From assembly GCA_030407005.1 (NCBI GenBank), contig JAUDYN010000011.1, positions 1,906,575 to 1,970,574 on the forward strand: a DNA stretch of 64,000 bases. Direction: 5' to 3'. Every line of letters begins with the position of its first letter. The first letter of the stretch is position 1. The notes under the pieces are model-generated. The model was not told where the DNA came from. It saw only the letters and a list, made by a program, of their open reading frames with translations, and did not search any database. Positions 1 through 9,759 of the stretch are shown piece after piece. The translations under genes were made by a program, and so were the position numbers. This DNA comes from Desarmillaria ectypa. Its lineage: Eukaryota > Basidiomycota > Agaricomycetes > Agaricales > Physalacriaceae.

Positions 1-1016
1 TTGTCTCAGGGTTGTAAAAGAGACTGAAACGGGTCTTAGGCCTCTAGAAGGATACGGGTTACTCGAAGGTGGATCTCTAGATTACTGACCTCGCTAATTT
101 CGGAAGTGTGACGGCATTTTCTGACAAGTGCGAGCGTGACCTCGACCGGCTTGATATATTGGTCGAGAATGCCAGGCGTCTTTCGGCAGGTACAGCACCT
201 TCGAGGGCTGGGAGACTTGTCTGCATACCAACAACCTTGGCCCTGGATTATTGGCTATGCGTATAGTCCCAAAGATGATTGACACTGCTAGGAGGTTTGG
301 GGTCTATCCGAGGATTGTTGTTGTCGCCAGTGATGCACATTACTGGACGACGTGAGGGAAGGAAGTGGTTGAATCGCCCAAAATCCTTGCGAAACTGTCG
401 AGCAAAGAGTACTGCACGCCAGGGTGAGATCCGTTCACTCTTTACCTCGTTGCTCCATTCTGAGTATGCTTTCAGAATCATGAAACGGATATATTGACTC
501 AAAAAGTATGCATTTCCTTATCTACTACCCAACATGATCTAAACTTCGTTCAGTGCTTAACGTGCTTTTCGTCCGCGCTTCCAACAACGCCTCCCTCCTT
601 TGACCATCACTGTCAATTCCGTCAACCCCGGGTTCTGCATTTCAAACCGTCGCTCAACGCTACCCGAGGAGTACCAAGAAGCGAACTCCAAGCAGGAGGC
701 TGAGTTGGCTTTTACAACGGAGGATGGAAGTTGACAGCTCATGTTTAGCGCCATCGGAGGGGCAAACGAAGAGGACAAGCTTCGAGGAGAGTACATATCA
801 TTCTCAGAAGTCGTGGAGGAAAGCGATCTCATGATCAGTGAGGACGGTAAGGTCGTACAGGACAAGGTTTGGGTGAGTAGCTAACTCCATTGATGAAGCC
901 TGGGCCTGAGGTTTGGAGCTGATTCTGTGGTTTTCTGGTAGGATGAAATGCTGGGTGTTTTGGAAGGTGTTGATCCCAAAGTTGCGGATGTGGCTTGCCA
1001 GTATTTGAAGAACTGA
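1..1016 (+). pseudogene. Decayed short-chain dehydrogenase/reductase (SDR), copy 1
   Basis: Relic of a fungal NAD(P)-binding SDR of the retinol-dehydrogenase/WW-oxidoreductase-like type. Pieces readable in different frames follow the family order: DLANFGSVTAFSDKCERDLD then RLDILVENA (from about 91), EGWETCLHTNNLGP with PRIVVVASDAHYWT (from about 212), then KILAKLSSKEYCTP (about 380-420). After a probable intron (506-553) come LNVLFVRALQQRLP and TVNSVNPGFC. The last exon, after a GT-AG intron near 874-943, reads DEMLGVLEGVDPKVADVACQ and ends YLKN-stop at 1016. The frame breaks right after ENA, where the family has ENAGV, and again after the catalytic-region fragment, so no intact enzyme can be made. 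The N-terminal Rossmann part lies before the window or is lost. A second relic of the same gene follows the F-box gene. Confidence 0.75.
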
Positions 1017-1881
1017 TTACCTGATGTTTGTGACAACCGCTACAACGGAAGATCGAAAACATAGATGAAAGTCGAGACTGCTTGAAAGCGCGCGCGAAGA
1101 ATTGACCCACCTACCTACCATCTCTTGTCTCGCGCCGCAACTTTAATAACACAACTTGCTGTGGATAACGCTGCTCATTTCTTTCTTTGTGCTGCTGCCA
1201 TCAGAACCCTGGAGAACGTAAAGATTGAGATTATCATCAACCTTGAAGGCACAATTCGTCAGTCGATAGGGATTGTGTTTAACTTCTTGCTACTCTACCA
1301 TCTCTTGCGTTGCTTACCCCGAGCATTGGAAAACATATTACTTACCGGAAGAGCAGCGTATGCAATAAAGCCTTTGTTGGAAAGACTGGGATCTTTGGGT
1401 CTGTTCATCGGGCCTCTTCTTGTAGTGCTCATAGCATCTTGAAGATGTGGTTTCTGCTTTCTCCTAACAGCGCACCGTACCACCCAAAGTGAAACTCATC
1501 ATCTCGCACTCATCATAATGTTGACTTTTGAATGGGAAGGATTTGCTGTATGTGATTATATTCACGGACGTCTCAGGTTGCAAACCAACATGTTCGAATA
1601 TCTCTATACGAGGCGCAATACGATATAAAAATTAAAGCAAATTGGTGTGGCTAAGGGTTGCCAGAACCAGACACGGGCTGCACGTGGCCCGTCGTCTTTC
1701 TACTGCCTCGTTTGGTGCCTGAGTCTTGCCTGAGTCTTCGAAGCGTCACCAATTCCTAGTTTCCTGACAACGAGACGATTTCACGTCACATAACTGAAAT
1801 ACTCAGTGCTAGCAACTGTACGTATAAATATCATTCAAATCGTTTACATAAACAACATGGTTACCTTCGATTACAGTTGAT
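1017..1881. other. Spacer with unassigned ORF and TATA box
   Basis: No gene recognised. A plus-strand ORF of 105 residues (1125-1442) is rich in hydrophobic residues (for example LGLFIGPLLVVLIAS at its end), but I see no family match, no supporting splice pattern and no repeat of it elsewhere. A TATAAATA at 1823-1830, about 52 bp before the F-box start codon, is a plausible core promoter for that gene. Confidence 0.3.
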
Positions 1882-3495
1882 ATGCCTCATAATTGCTCAA
1901 AATGTGGAGCTACATGTGCAGGTATACCATTGGTCCGACCGGCTCCAGATCCTGAAATTGAAGCTCTGCTTCGCACCAATTTGCCACCATCGGAGGCACA
2001 GGAGGTGTTTTTCAGAGAAACGCGACGGGCGGGTAAGCTGCACTTGGTCGAGCTCGAGACCCGTATCGCCGATGTGCAGGCAAAGTTGGATGGGCTATTA
2101 CAAGAGCGGGATAGTCTCGTTTGGAACATGCGGCGCTGCACCGACGTCTTGAATCCCATTCGTCGTCTGCCCTCTGACGTGTTATGCGAGATATTTGCAC
2201 ACAACATGACTAATCCTAGAAATTCATATTCTGTTCATCTAGGGATGAACCCCAAGCTTTGGCAGATTTCCACCCCGTGTCAGTGGAGGCTTGGCATGGT
2301 TTCCCTGAACTGGAGGCATACAGTGCTGAACTACCCGCGGATGTGGTCTATGATCGACCTCAGTTTTTGGCCACCCCTAAGCAGAGGGAAAACCAGGGTG
2401 GATGATCAGCTACCTTTTGGGGTTGCACGGCTACTCGCCATGCATATCTACCGTTCTGCCAATCATCCTCTCCGAGTGAGGCTTCGCGGTCGGATTCCAC
2501 AGTCACTCCTCCTCATCTTAATATCGGCGTCATATCGATGGGAGCACTTGTGGTTGGACGAGAATAATCTCAAGACCGTCGATTCACCTTTGGATGCTTT
2601 GGTTAGCTTCCGGTACAACTTGAACGAGTACACCACCGATTTTGACACAATCCGCGAGCAAGTTCCACTGCTGCGTAATGTTGCCAGCCTGCGTCGTCTC
2701 ATCGTCGATAAAGTATATCCTGTTCTACATCCTGATCGTGTCATCATACCATGGTCACAAATACACTCCGTGGTAGTCAATGGACCTTCCCTGACGAACG
2801 AAAATGTTATCACCTTCTTCAAGCTCGCACCCAAACTTGACACCGTGGCGTTCCGATATGTGAATCATCCTGTCGACCCGTCTCATCCTATTCCTGATTC
2901 CGTTCATTCAATATCGCTCAAATCATTTTCACTTGATGTCAACCTCCCCAGCACATGCAGCGCTAGTACCAAATATCCTTCCACACTCACCGTTTTGTTC
3001 GATAGTCTTACTCTACCTGCTCTCGAGCATTTCCGAATTAATTTCGGTGGCAATTGTGGTCTATCTGAGAGCATTACGCGCCTTTTGCGTAGATCGCAAT
3101 GTGCATTAAAGCGTCTAGCTCTTATAGGAGCCTCCACGGGCGATTTGGAGGAGCTTCTTGAAGCAGATGAGTTTGGGAATCTGGAGGAGCTTTTCATAGG
3201 AGGGCTAGGAGATGTTGCACACTTTCAAAGCCTCCTTGAAATTCTCACCGAATCGGCTGCTCTTCTTCGACTTCAGACTGTCGAGATTAATGCGTCTGCC
3301 ATTGTGGACATTGTTACTTGCCAAGATGCTGTCATTCAGTTTTTGGAGTCCCGTCAGGTTGAGAATGGGGACTTTGAGAGCTTTGAGAGCTTGACGCTTC
3401 ATGCTCCGGCCTCATTCGGGTTCTCGGAGACCAACATCCGGGGCTTGAAGGCATTGCGTAGGTTGGGTACACGATTCTACATATATCGTCACTGA
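1882..3495 (+). CDS. F-box-like domain protein
   Basis: Single-exon gene of 537 residues. The order is typical of the large Agaricomycete F-box-like expansion. A short Cys-containing N-terminus (CSKCGATC) is followed by a coiled-coil helix at about residues 40-85 (ETRIADVQAKLDGLLQERDS). The F-box-like core follows at about 90-160 (NPIRRLPSDVLCEIFAHN, then WRLGMVSLNWRHTVLNYPRMW). The long C-terminus has leucine-rich-repeat-like spacing and is probably the substrate-binding part. Family role: adaptor linking a target to Skp1 in an SCF ubiquitin ligase; the target is unknown. The first ATG after a TATA box is taken as start. The gene sits between two decayed SDR copies on the same strand and is itself undamaged. 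Confidence 0.85.
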   Translation: MPHNCSKCGATCAGIPLVRPAPDPEIEALLRTNLPPSEAQEVFFRETRRAGKLHLVELETRIADVQAKLDGLLQERDSLVWNMRRCTDVLNPIRRLPSDVLCEIFAHNMTNPRNSYSVHLGMNPKLWQISTPCQWRLGMVSLNWRHTVLNYPRMWSMIDLSFWPPLSRGKTRVDDQLPFGVARLLAMHIYRSANHPLRVRLRGRIPQSLLLILISASYRWEHLWLDENNLKTVDSPLDALVSFRYNLNEYTTDFDTIREQVPLLRNVASLRRLIVDKVYPVLHPDRVIIPWSQIHSVVVNGPSLTNENVITFFKLAPKLDTVAFRYVNHPVDPSHPIPDSVHSISLKSFSLDVNLPSTCSASTKYPSTLTVLFDSLTLPALEHFRINFGGNCGLSESITRLLRRSQCALKRLALIGASTGDLEELLEADEFGNLEELFIGGLGDVAHFQSLLEILTESAALLRLQTVEINASAIVDIVTCQDAVIQFLESRQVENGDFESFESLTLHAPASFGFSETNIRGLKALRRLGTRFYIYRH

Positions 3496-3959
3496 CGTAC
3501 CAAGGATCGCACCGAAGTTGTAGTCGTTATAGCGAATGTTCTATTTGTAGCAATAATCGAAAATTGGATCAAATCATTGTGTCAGTATCCAGTAGATTAA
3601 CATGCTACAACAAAAAATTATGGCCTCTCAAATTTTGCAGATCAGTCATAGTGCGCCTCTGACCTCCGAAGTCGGAAATTTCAAGTCGGAGTGCCACCTA
3701 TAAGAGAGGAAAATGAGAAGGGGAGAGAGTTTGAATTTTAACGCCTAGGTCATTTGAATTCCGGAATATAGGCCGTAAGAGCGAGAGTGAAAAGGAAATG
3801 TGTAAATTTGGGGACTGGCTTCTCAGTAAAGGTGCGAAAGCAATTGGCAAGCAGCGGGCCAAAAACCCAGGCGGAGCTTCAATACAACCTTCGAAGTTCG
3901 CGTCTTCCCTACTCGTCTTGTCGCCTTCTCATTTCCGTACGTTCCTTCACTTGCGGCAT

Positions 3960-4813
3960 TACAGACCTGAGATTCAGAAGGACGCTGGCTACTCGGAGCG
4001 ACAGTCTTGTCAATTCAAGCAATGTCCTTGCGAATTTGGACATCCTGTGAGACGGGGACCGGGAAGTACAAGTAGAGGGCTGGGAAAAACGTACGTGGGG
4101 TCTTATTCTGGAAGACGAAGGCTTATCAATTACACTAACAGTATGCACACGAAAAACGTCAGTCCCAGACTGGTCGGCATTCTCATGATGCCCAAGATGC
4201 TCTAGTCATCTCGCAAGCATTTGCTCATTCAGAGACTCGTCGTCGTCGCGGGCAACATACACTATTAGATAAAGCTTCGAAGTTCGAGGAGTACGTTAAC
4301 ATTGCCTTGAGTATTCTCGCAAAGTTCACAGACAAGGGATATTGCACAGAAGAGTGTGTTTCGATCTTTTTATATCCGCATTTTCTCACTGACCCGCAAG
4401 CAGGCCCATCGGTTTATATGTATACCGGTCTCACCCTCTCACATAGTGCTTAGCTTGCTCTCCGACCGGTCTCTACAACTCGACGTTTCGTCTTCCCCAG
4501 TGCCCGGGCCTCTGGTAGGCTGGTATACCCGCCGACGAAGTGGAAGCCATGCGAAACGAGGAACCGACAGCCGGTTTTACGGTGCTCTGGATAGCGGAGG
4601 GAGGCTACAGGTATAAATAGATGTCTGGGACCCTGGAGGAAAGTGACGTTGTGATCAGTCGAAGATGGGAAGATTGTGTAGATCAGAATTTGGGTGGGTA
4701 ATTTTTGCTTTGGATAGCGGAGGAGATTATTGATTCCTTGTGCTTAGGAGATGTCAGCCAGTTTTGACTCCAAGATCTCAGAGGTGCCTATGTTGTATCT
4801 AAAGAACGCTTGA
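3960..4813 (+). pseudogene. Decayed short-chain dehydrogenase/reductase, copy 2
   Basis: A second, more degraded copy of the SDR seen at 1-1016. Matching landmarks appear in the same order: KDAGYSERQ (copy 1: DTGYSK), ANLDIL, EGWEK, then ILMMPKML, a stop codon, and QRLVVVAGNIHY (copy 1: PRIVVVASDAHYWT). Then come ILAKFTDKGYCT (copy 1: ILAKLSSKEYCT), EESDVVIS near 4635 and a final exon ending MLYLKNA-stop at 4813 (copy 1: QYLKN-stop). Frameshifts and stops occur throughout. The intron between EESDVVIS and the last exon sits at the same place as in copy 1. The shared layout indicates a tandem duplication that now brackets the F-box-like gene. Confidence 0.6.
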
Positions 4814-5719
4814 GGTCGTATGGCCGAATGAACGTACTATTACACATCAAAAATCCCATTGATCCTCCACACAACTTTGCTTTGTATCCTTCCATCATGG
4901 CAGGTATACAGGCTATCCCTTATCCGCTCGAAAACCTCTCCAAAGCCATCTTTTTTTTTTTTGAGGGGGAGGGGGGGGGCGCACTACGCTATTTTCATCG
5001 TCTCGCTCCTTCTTATCCCGTGTTTCGTCAACAAGACTAGTAAGAGGCTTTGGGACCTTGATCTTTCATTCAGCTCACGTTTCTTTATACAAGTGGCCGA
5101 CAAGCCTCACTGTGGATGTCTCTGGATAACAACTACACAAAAGGACCCATCGATTCGAGGGAAAAAAGCATATTTTTATCACATCGCCGATACCACGAAG
5201 CAATGTCGATTACACAATGATCTGGTATTGCTTTGGAACAAGACCAATTGCACTACTCCAGGGCAGTGTTATAGGGGAAGTCGAGCATCTCCACAAACTG
5301 AGCGATGCAGATTCCTTGGCACAATTTGGTTTTAGTTTCTTGGCGGGCTCGCTTTCCGCTGGAATATCAGTCACTACCACCCCCACCCCTAAGGTCAGTG
5401 GTATAATCAATAAGCATCGACTGTCTAACTGACACGTGGACCCGTAGACAACGAGACGTGCTAAGAATCCCCCATTATCAAGTGCACAACGCCTGTGGGA
5501 CCTCAATCTCGACATCCTATCCTGACGTTCCCAGACCAGACCAATACGCGAATGGCAGATCCTTTCTCATGTCCTGCCTGGGCTAACACGCCCTCTCACT
5601 GAGGACGTCGACGATTCCCCTAGTAGCGGGAGTAGCAGCTAGTTCTAGTTATGGGAATCAACTAATGGCTCTGGGAGATAAGGAATGAGGAGAACGTGAT
5701 CCGACAGTAATTCCGCCCT
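4814..5719. other. Spacer without recognisable gene
   Basis: Only short ORFs without family resemblance. An A/T-then-G tract lies near 4950-4980. Nothing here could be assigned to the SDR relic upstream or the exchanger relic downstream. Confidence 0.3.
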
Positions 5720-6425
5720 CTTACCTATCCACCCTGCGCTACAGCCCTTGGACGTCCTCCTCTACTGCATCCCCGTCTCCTGGGCTCTAAACTACACTGC
5801 ACGATCGGCTACCCTCATTTTTGAGTTCTCGGTGCCGGGCATTGAGCCTCTTGTTCTGTACAGAACAAGCTGCATCGAGAACAAGTGCGAGCGTAGGAGG
5901 TCAACGCGATGCTGGGGAATGCGGTGGAAATGAGCTTTGGCGAGGTTGGGCTGTAGAAGGATTTGTTTATCCTTTCTTTTTTTTTGTGGGTATCGAGTGA
6001 ACACGGCTCTTGCAGTACCTTGGAGCTGGTGCAGGGCACCCTATTGGTTAGCCTGCTGAGCAACCTCCTTCTCATGCTAGGGATGGCGTTTCTCTTAGGC
6101 CCGTTAGAACAAGAGCCCGCCCCTATGGTCGTGCAGGTGAACTCGAGTCTGATGATGGCAGCGATAGTGGTACCGACAGTCCTGGTGAGTGAGTATCGAT
6201 GAGTGTAGGTTCACCTCGTATTGACATTGACGGCAGAATAGGTACCTCGAAGAACGGGTCCCGGCGAGGGGCATGGTGGGCGCGGTTGTGCTGACTTTGG
6301 TGTATTGCGTCTATGTAGGTTGTATCTTACTTGATATCTAGCTTGGCTAACGATTCTGCACAGCTGTACTATCAGTTCTTCTCGTACAAGCATCCGTACG
6401 TGGATAGCGGGCCACACCGGAAGGA
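5720..6425 (+). pseudogene. Relic of CAX-type Ca2+/H+ exchanger (Vcx1-like)
   Basis: Vacuolar cation/proton exchanger fragments are readable in order across frames. The first membrane segment reads LDVLLYCIPVSWALNYTARS, then TLIFEFSVPGIEPL. A damaged copy of the cation-binding helix follows (LGNAVEMSFGEVGL then a stop; family: GNAVELI). Next is LLVSLLSNLLLMLGMAFLLG with QVNSSLMMAAIVVPTVL (family: SLVGSILSNLLLVLGMCFF, QLNSSLL). Last comes RGMVGAVVLTLVYCVYV, spliced through a short GT-AG intron to LYYQFFSYKHPYVD. The C-terminal half of the transporter, with the second GNAAEH motif, is not found. Stops and frameshifts make it non-functional. Confidence 0.65.
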
Positions 6426-7012
6426 TTCTCACAACTCAGCTCCTTCTCCCCACAAAATCAAGACGAACCTTCCCGTGTCATCCTCGTCCTCCGCGTTCTA
6501 GCATACTTCACCGTTGAGCACTTGTCTCATCTCTCTCAAAGTCCTTGGCCCTTCCCACTCGATGGCCTCCCCATCCGTTCCGAGTTCGCGTCGCGGTATG
6601 CGATCTCTCCTGATCCCGCTATTTCTGTTGACGCCGTCTTCTCAATAACAGACTTAACTCGTCAATAAGGCCTGATCACACACAATGGTCCTTGATGAGC
6701 GAAATCTTCAAGGCCCCTGGCATCGAGGAATCAAGCTCAAGCTTCATTGATGGAGGTTAATAACTATACATAAAGAAATATGATGCCAGTCTTACCAGAA
6801 TCTCTCACATGAACTCGTCAAATTCCAGGTGAATGGTTCAATAAGACATTGCTAAAGTAGATGTGTATTTTGTGGTTACAAGATGATTCTCTCGACACCG
6901 GAGCACTTACAAAACGGCATCACATTGCAGGTAAATCATAAGACAAGAACACAAAATGGAAGAACGTACGGTAGGCATATACTGGACGAGAAAAAGGAGG
7001 TGCGAGGGATAA
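6426..7012. other. Spacer; possible remnants of the exchanger tail
   Basis: No gene recognised. A weak transporter-like stretch (AYFTVEHLSHLS near 6500) could belong to the decayed exchanger but is too poor to annotate. Confidence 0.2.
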
Positions 7013-7914
7013 TCACAGTAAGGAGAGGTAAGGAGACACCGCAGATATCAGGCATCCATCACAATCATCGTCCTGCATGATCATCCCCGCCTCTACATTC
7101 ACATACTTGCAAGTTTTCTTCGAAATGAGGTCCTTGGATGTCTCTGAACGGGCTTCGGCCAGGATTTCCTATATATTTTAGTTAGCGATGAAAGGAAAAG
7201 GTTCGAATATCATCACACCTTCATTGTTCCCTGGATGAAATTCCACCTCATCTGCGCGAAATGAAGCTGGGCGCGTATCCCGCTGCGATTGTTCCATTTT
7301 CCAAGATCAACCGCTATCTTCAAGCCTTTGATGAGAGCCTCGGTCATGCTACGCAGGCATGAGTTGGAGGTAAACACCGTCGCGGAAACTCGGACGTACT
7401 CGGCATAATCTTTGAGGGTCGTCTCGAGCCTTTCATAGAGTGCGACTCTAAATGCTAAAATACCACCTGACGTCTCCCCTTGGGAACGCTGAGGATGGCC
7501 ACCAGTAAATGTGTATATTGGTGAAGCTTGTGTACGAGCGCCTCAACTTCCACGGCATTTCACTGTAGTGAGTAATTAATTCATGGAAATTGGTGCCTGA
7601 TAATGGACCACGCACCTTGTCTTGCTTGGCAGACTTCTCTAGCTCGGTCTGAAAATTGGCGGCGACGGTCGAGACGGGTTTCATGACTTGAAACACATCC
7701 ATCTAGATCTCACGTTAGTCCTAACGAAAGGACGAGAAAGGTGCAATAGGAAGCAAAGAATAGAGATTTGCCTTTACTGGGACCTCACCTTTCGGTAAAA
7801 CTGGCGAAAACTGGCATGGAACTCCCTGCTAGCTGCAACTGGAAGAGTGGATGAAGACGGTGATAATCTGTCTATTTTCTCCTCGTTTTCCTCTTCCTCG
7901 GCTCTTGGCTCCAT
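7013..7914 (-). pseudogene. Unidentified multi-exon gene, two disabling lesions
   Basis: Minus-strand exons with good coding character. Exon 1 (7789-7914) gives an acidic N-terminus, MEPRAEEEENEEKIDRL, ending FRQFYRK. Exon 2 (7616-7702) gives MDVFQVMKPVSTVAANFQTE and ends KQDK. The next exon contains VEALVHKLHQYTHLLVAILS and VPKGRRQ, followed by FRVALYERLETTLKDYAEYV and GLKIAVDLGKWNNRSG. The last exon begins EILAEARSETSKDLISKKT and stops at 7013. The helical, alpha-rich sequence resembles N-terminal regions of fungal NLR/STAND proteins, but I cannot name the family. Lesions: the only usable acceptor after exon 2 puts an in-frame TGA at the start of exon 3, and an 8-nt excess after GRRQ shifts the frame. 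It could be functional only if splicing differs from the canonical reading. Confidence 0.5.
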
Positions 7915-8599
7915 CTTCTCCTACCACTCCTTGTCCAGTTCACTGAAAGGTCCATAGTGATAGTTGGCGAGTAGCGGTGGTGGCCAAGATAGCCTCCCGT
8001 GTACGAAGCCATGCCATAACGTCGCCAGTTTTCCCGGCCAATTGTCTTGCCTAAGGGACTTGTTCACGATGGGATCATGAGCTTCTTGGGAGGCCCGAGT
8101 AAAGATACAAGAATACACCGAGGATAGTGATGGAAGTTATGGTGAAAATAAAGGAGGATAGCAAAGCAGGCCCCACTTTTTGGTCAAGATATCGGCGGGG
8201 AGAGTGTTGCCGGTGACAGTGCAAATCATTTCCATTTTTAATTGCACGTAAGTCGGATACAGTTCATGACAATCGCCGACGTTGCAAGTAACTTGGAGCG
8301 AGAGGGAGGTAGTAGGATAACTAATTAAAATTATTAGATCACGTGAAATATTTTAGGAAAAGCATCGCGAATGTGAGCAGTGAAGCTGAAGCTTGAGGCC
8401 GACTCCCCAATTCTTTCAGCCTCAGCACAATAATTACATCACAGTAGTAGAAGCTAGAAAAACAAAATAATCAGCGTCCTAGATGTAGCCTTTTCAAGCG
8501 AAAGGCCAACCAATAACCGCCATAGCAACAGTCAGAACGTGAGTTCACGTATGGTAACATCTTCAGCAATCAGACCAAAGTATAATGGCAGCAGTGCGA
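7915..8599. other. Spacer with unassigned minus-strand ORF
   Basis: A 65-residue minus ORF (7921-8118, containing LATLWHGFVHGRLSWPPP) ends just upstream of the start of the preceding gene. It has no recognised family and no clear splice partners. Nothing else is seen. Confidence 0.25.
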
Positions 8600-9259
8600 T
8601 GAATGTGAGGATACAGATTTTTGGAACGAGGTCGACGTTGAGGTTGAGGTTGAAATCGATTCAAGGTTCGAGGTTCCTCTGCTTCCTTCCACCATCACGC
8701 CGAACACTGTCATTTTCCTTGGCGCAACCGCCTTATCAGATCTCATTAGGCAACGATTCGGACCTCAGTTCGGTCACTCAGAAATCCAACATGAACTTGC
8801 TGGCGACGGCGTACACTCCCTGACAAACATCCTTACACTCGAGAGCAGCCTACACGCGTTGTTTGACGCCCTTCAACTCTGGTTAGAAACTACGGTGCGT
8901 TTTCCTCCGCTCCCGCGTTCCTTACATTCAGACGCCCTGATCAACGATCTCAGGAAATTCCAAATCGCTATAAAGTCGGATCATCCCCCCCCGAGCTCAT
9001 TTTCGAAGTCAAGAAACTCCCCGTCTTCGTCGAGTTCACATCTACTGGCAGGCGCTTGAAGCTGCCGTCGGCCAAGTGTTTGCGCCTTCACGTCGCATGT
9101 TGCCAAGTTGCGCATATGCCAGGGGCGGCGGACTACTTGGAGAAGATGGACAAAGACAAGCATGAGCATGATTTTCTGGCTCTATGTGGAGAGTCGGCAG
9201 GTATACTGGCCGCACGTCTCCATGATATCAGTTTTTTGCATGTACCCATCGGGGTGTAA
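8600..9259 (+). pseudogene. C-terminal relic of a fungal HNH-nuclease-like protein
   Basis: Two plus-strand stretches match the C-terminal half of the fungal HNH (PF13391-type) proteins common in Agaricomycetes. The first reads GVHSLTNILTLESSLHALFD then ALQLWLE (family: short loop, NILTL, LH.LFD, LWLE). After a probable intron comes NRYKVGSSPPELIFEVKKLP. The tail reads KCLRLHVACCQVAHMPGAAD then YLEKMDKD, the part that reads LPSPEYLALHAACARVAHLSGA-like in the family. The stop is at 9259. The zinc/HNH N-terminal half (CxxTG and the AHI motif) is not found upstream, so this is a truncated copy. Exon limits are approximate. Confidence 0.55.
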
Positions 9260-9759
9260 TAGTCTTACCAAGCACCATGGATACACATAAATCGTAATGA
9301 CGGTTGTTGTAGCTCGTTCCCATATAGAATGGACTATATCCATACTTTTGCCTCCCAACTTCGTTGTTCACCATCTCATTTTCGGTCAGCACTCGGCGTT
9401 CAACCCTTCAAACGTCGGTGTATCTAACCATCACTTGAGCATCTATATCACCAAGCGGGCATAAGTTTCTTTAGCGTGGCGCGTCGCCGCTAAGCTAGTT
9501 CTACTCGACTCCCACGTGAACACCACTCCACAGATGCATGATCGCAAACACGATAGGCAGTCCAGGGAGCTCAGTGGTGGCCCAGTAGACTAGAATAAGT
9601 ACGTAAGACTCGATAATGACAAGTGATTTACAGTGCACGACGCTCAAAACCGACCACTCGATGAGTGGAGACTGGAATTTCGAGAGGATATACGCGCTCT
9701 GATATAGAGTCGTGGGCTGGGTGGCCTCATTGGCCTTATAACGTTGTCAGAGAATAGCA
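9260..9759. other. Spacer before the large inverted repeat
   Basis: No coding sequence recognised. No clear counterpart was found beyond the outer end of the opposite arm. Confidence 0.3.
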
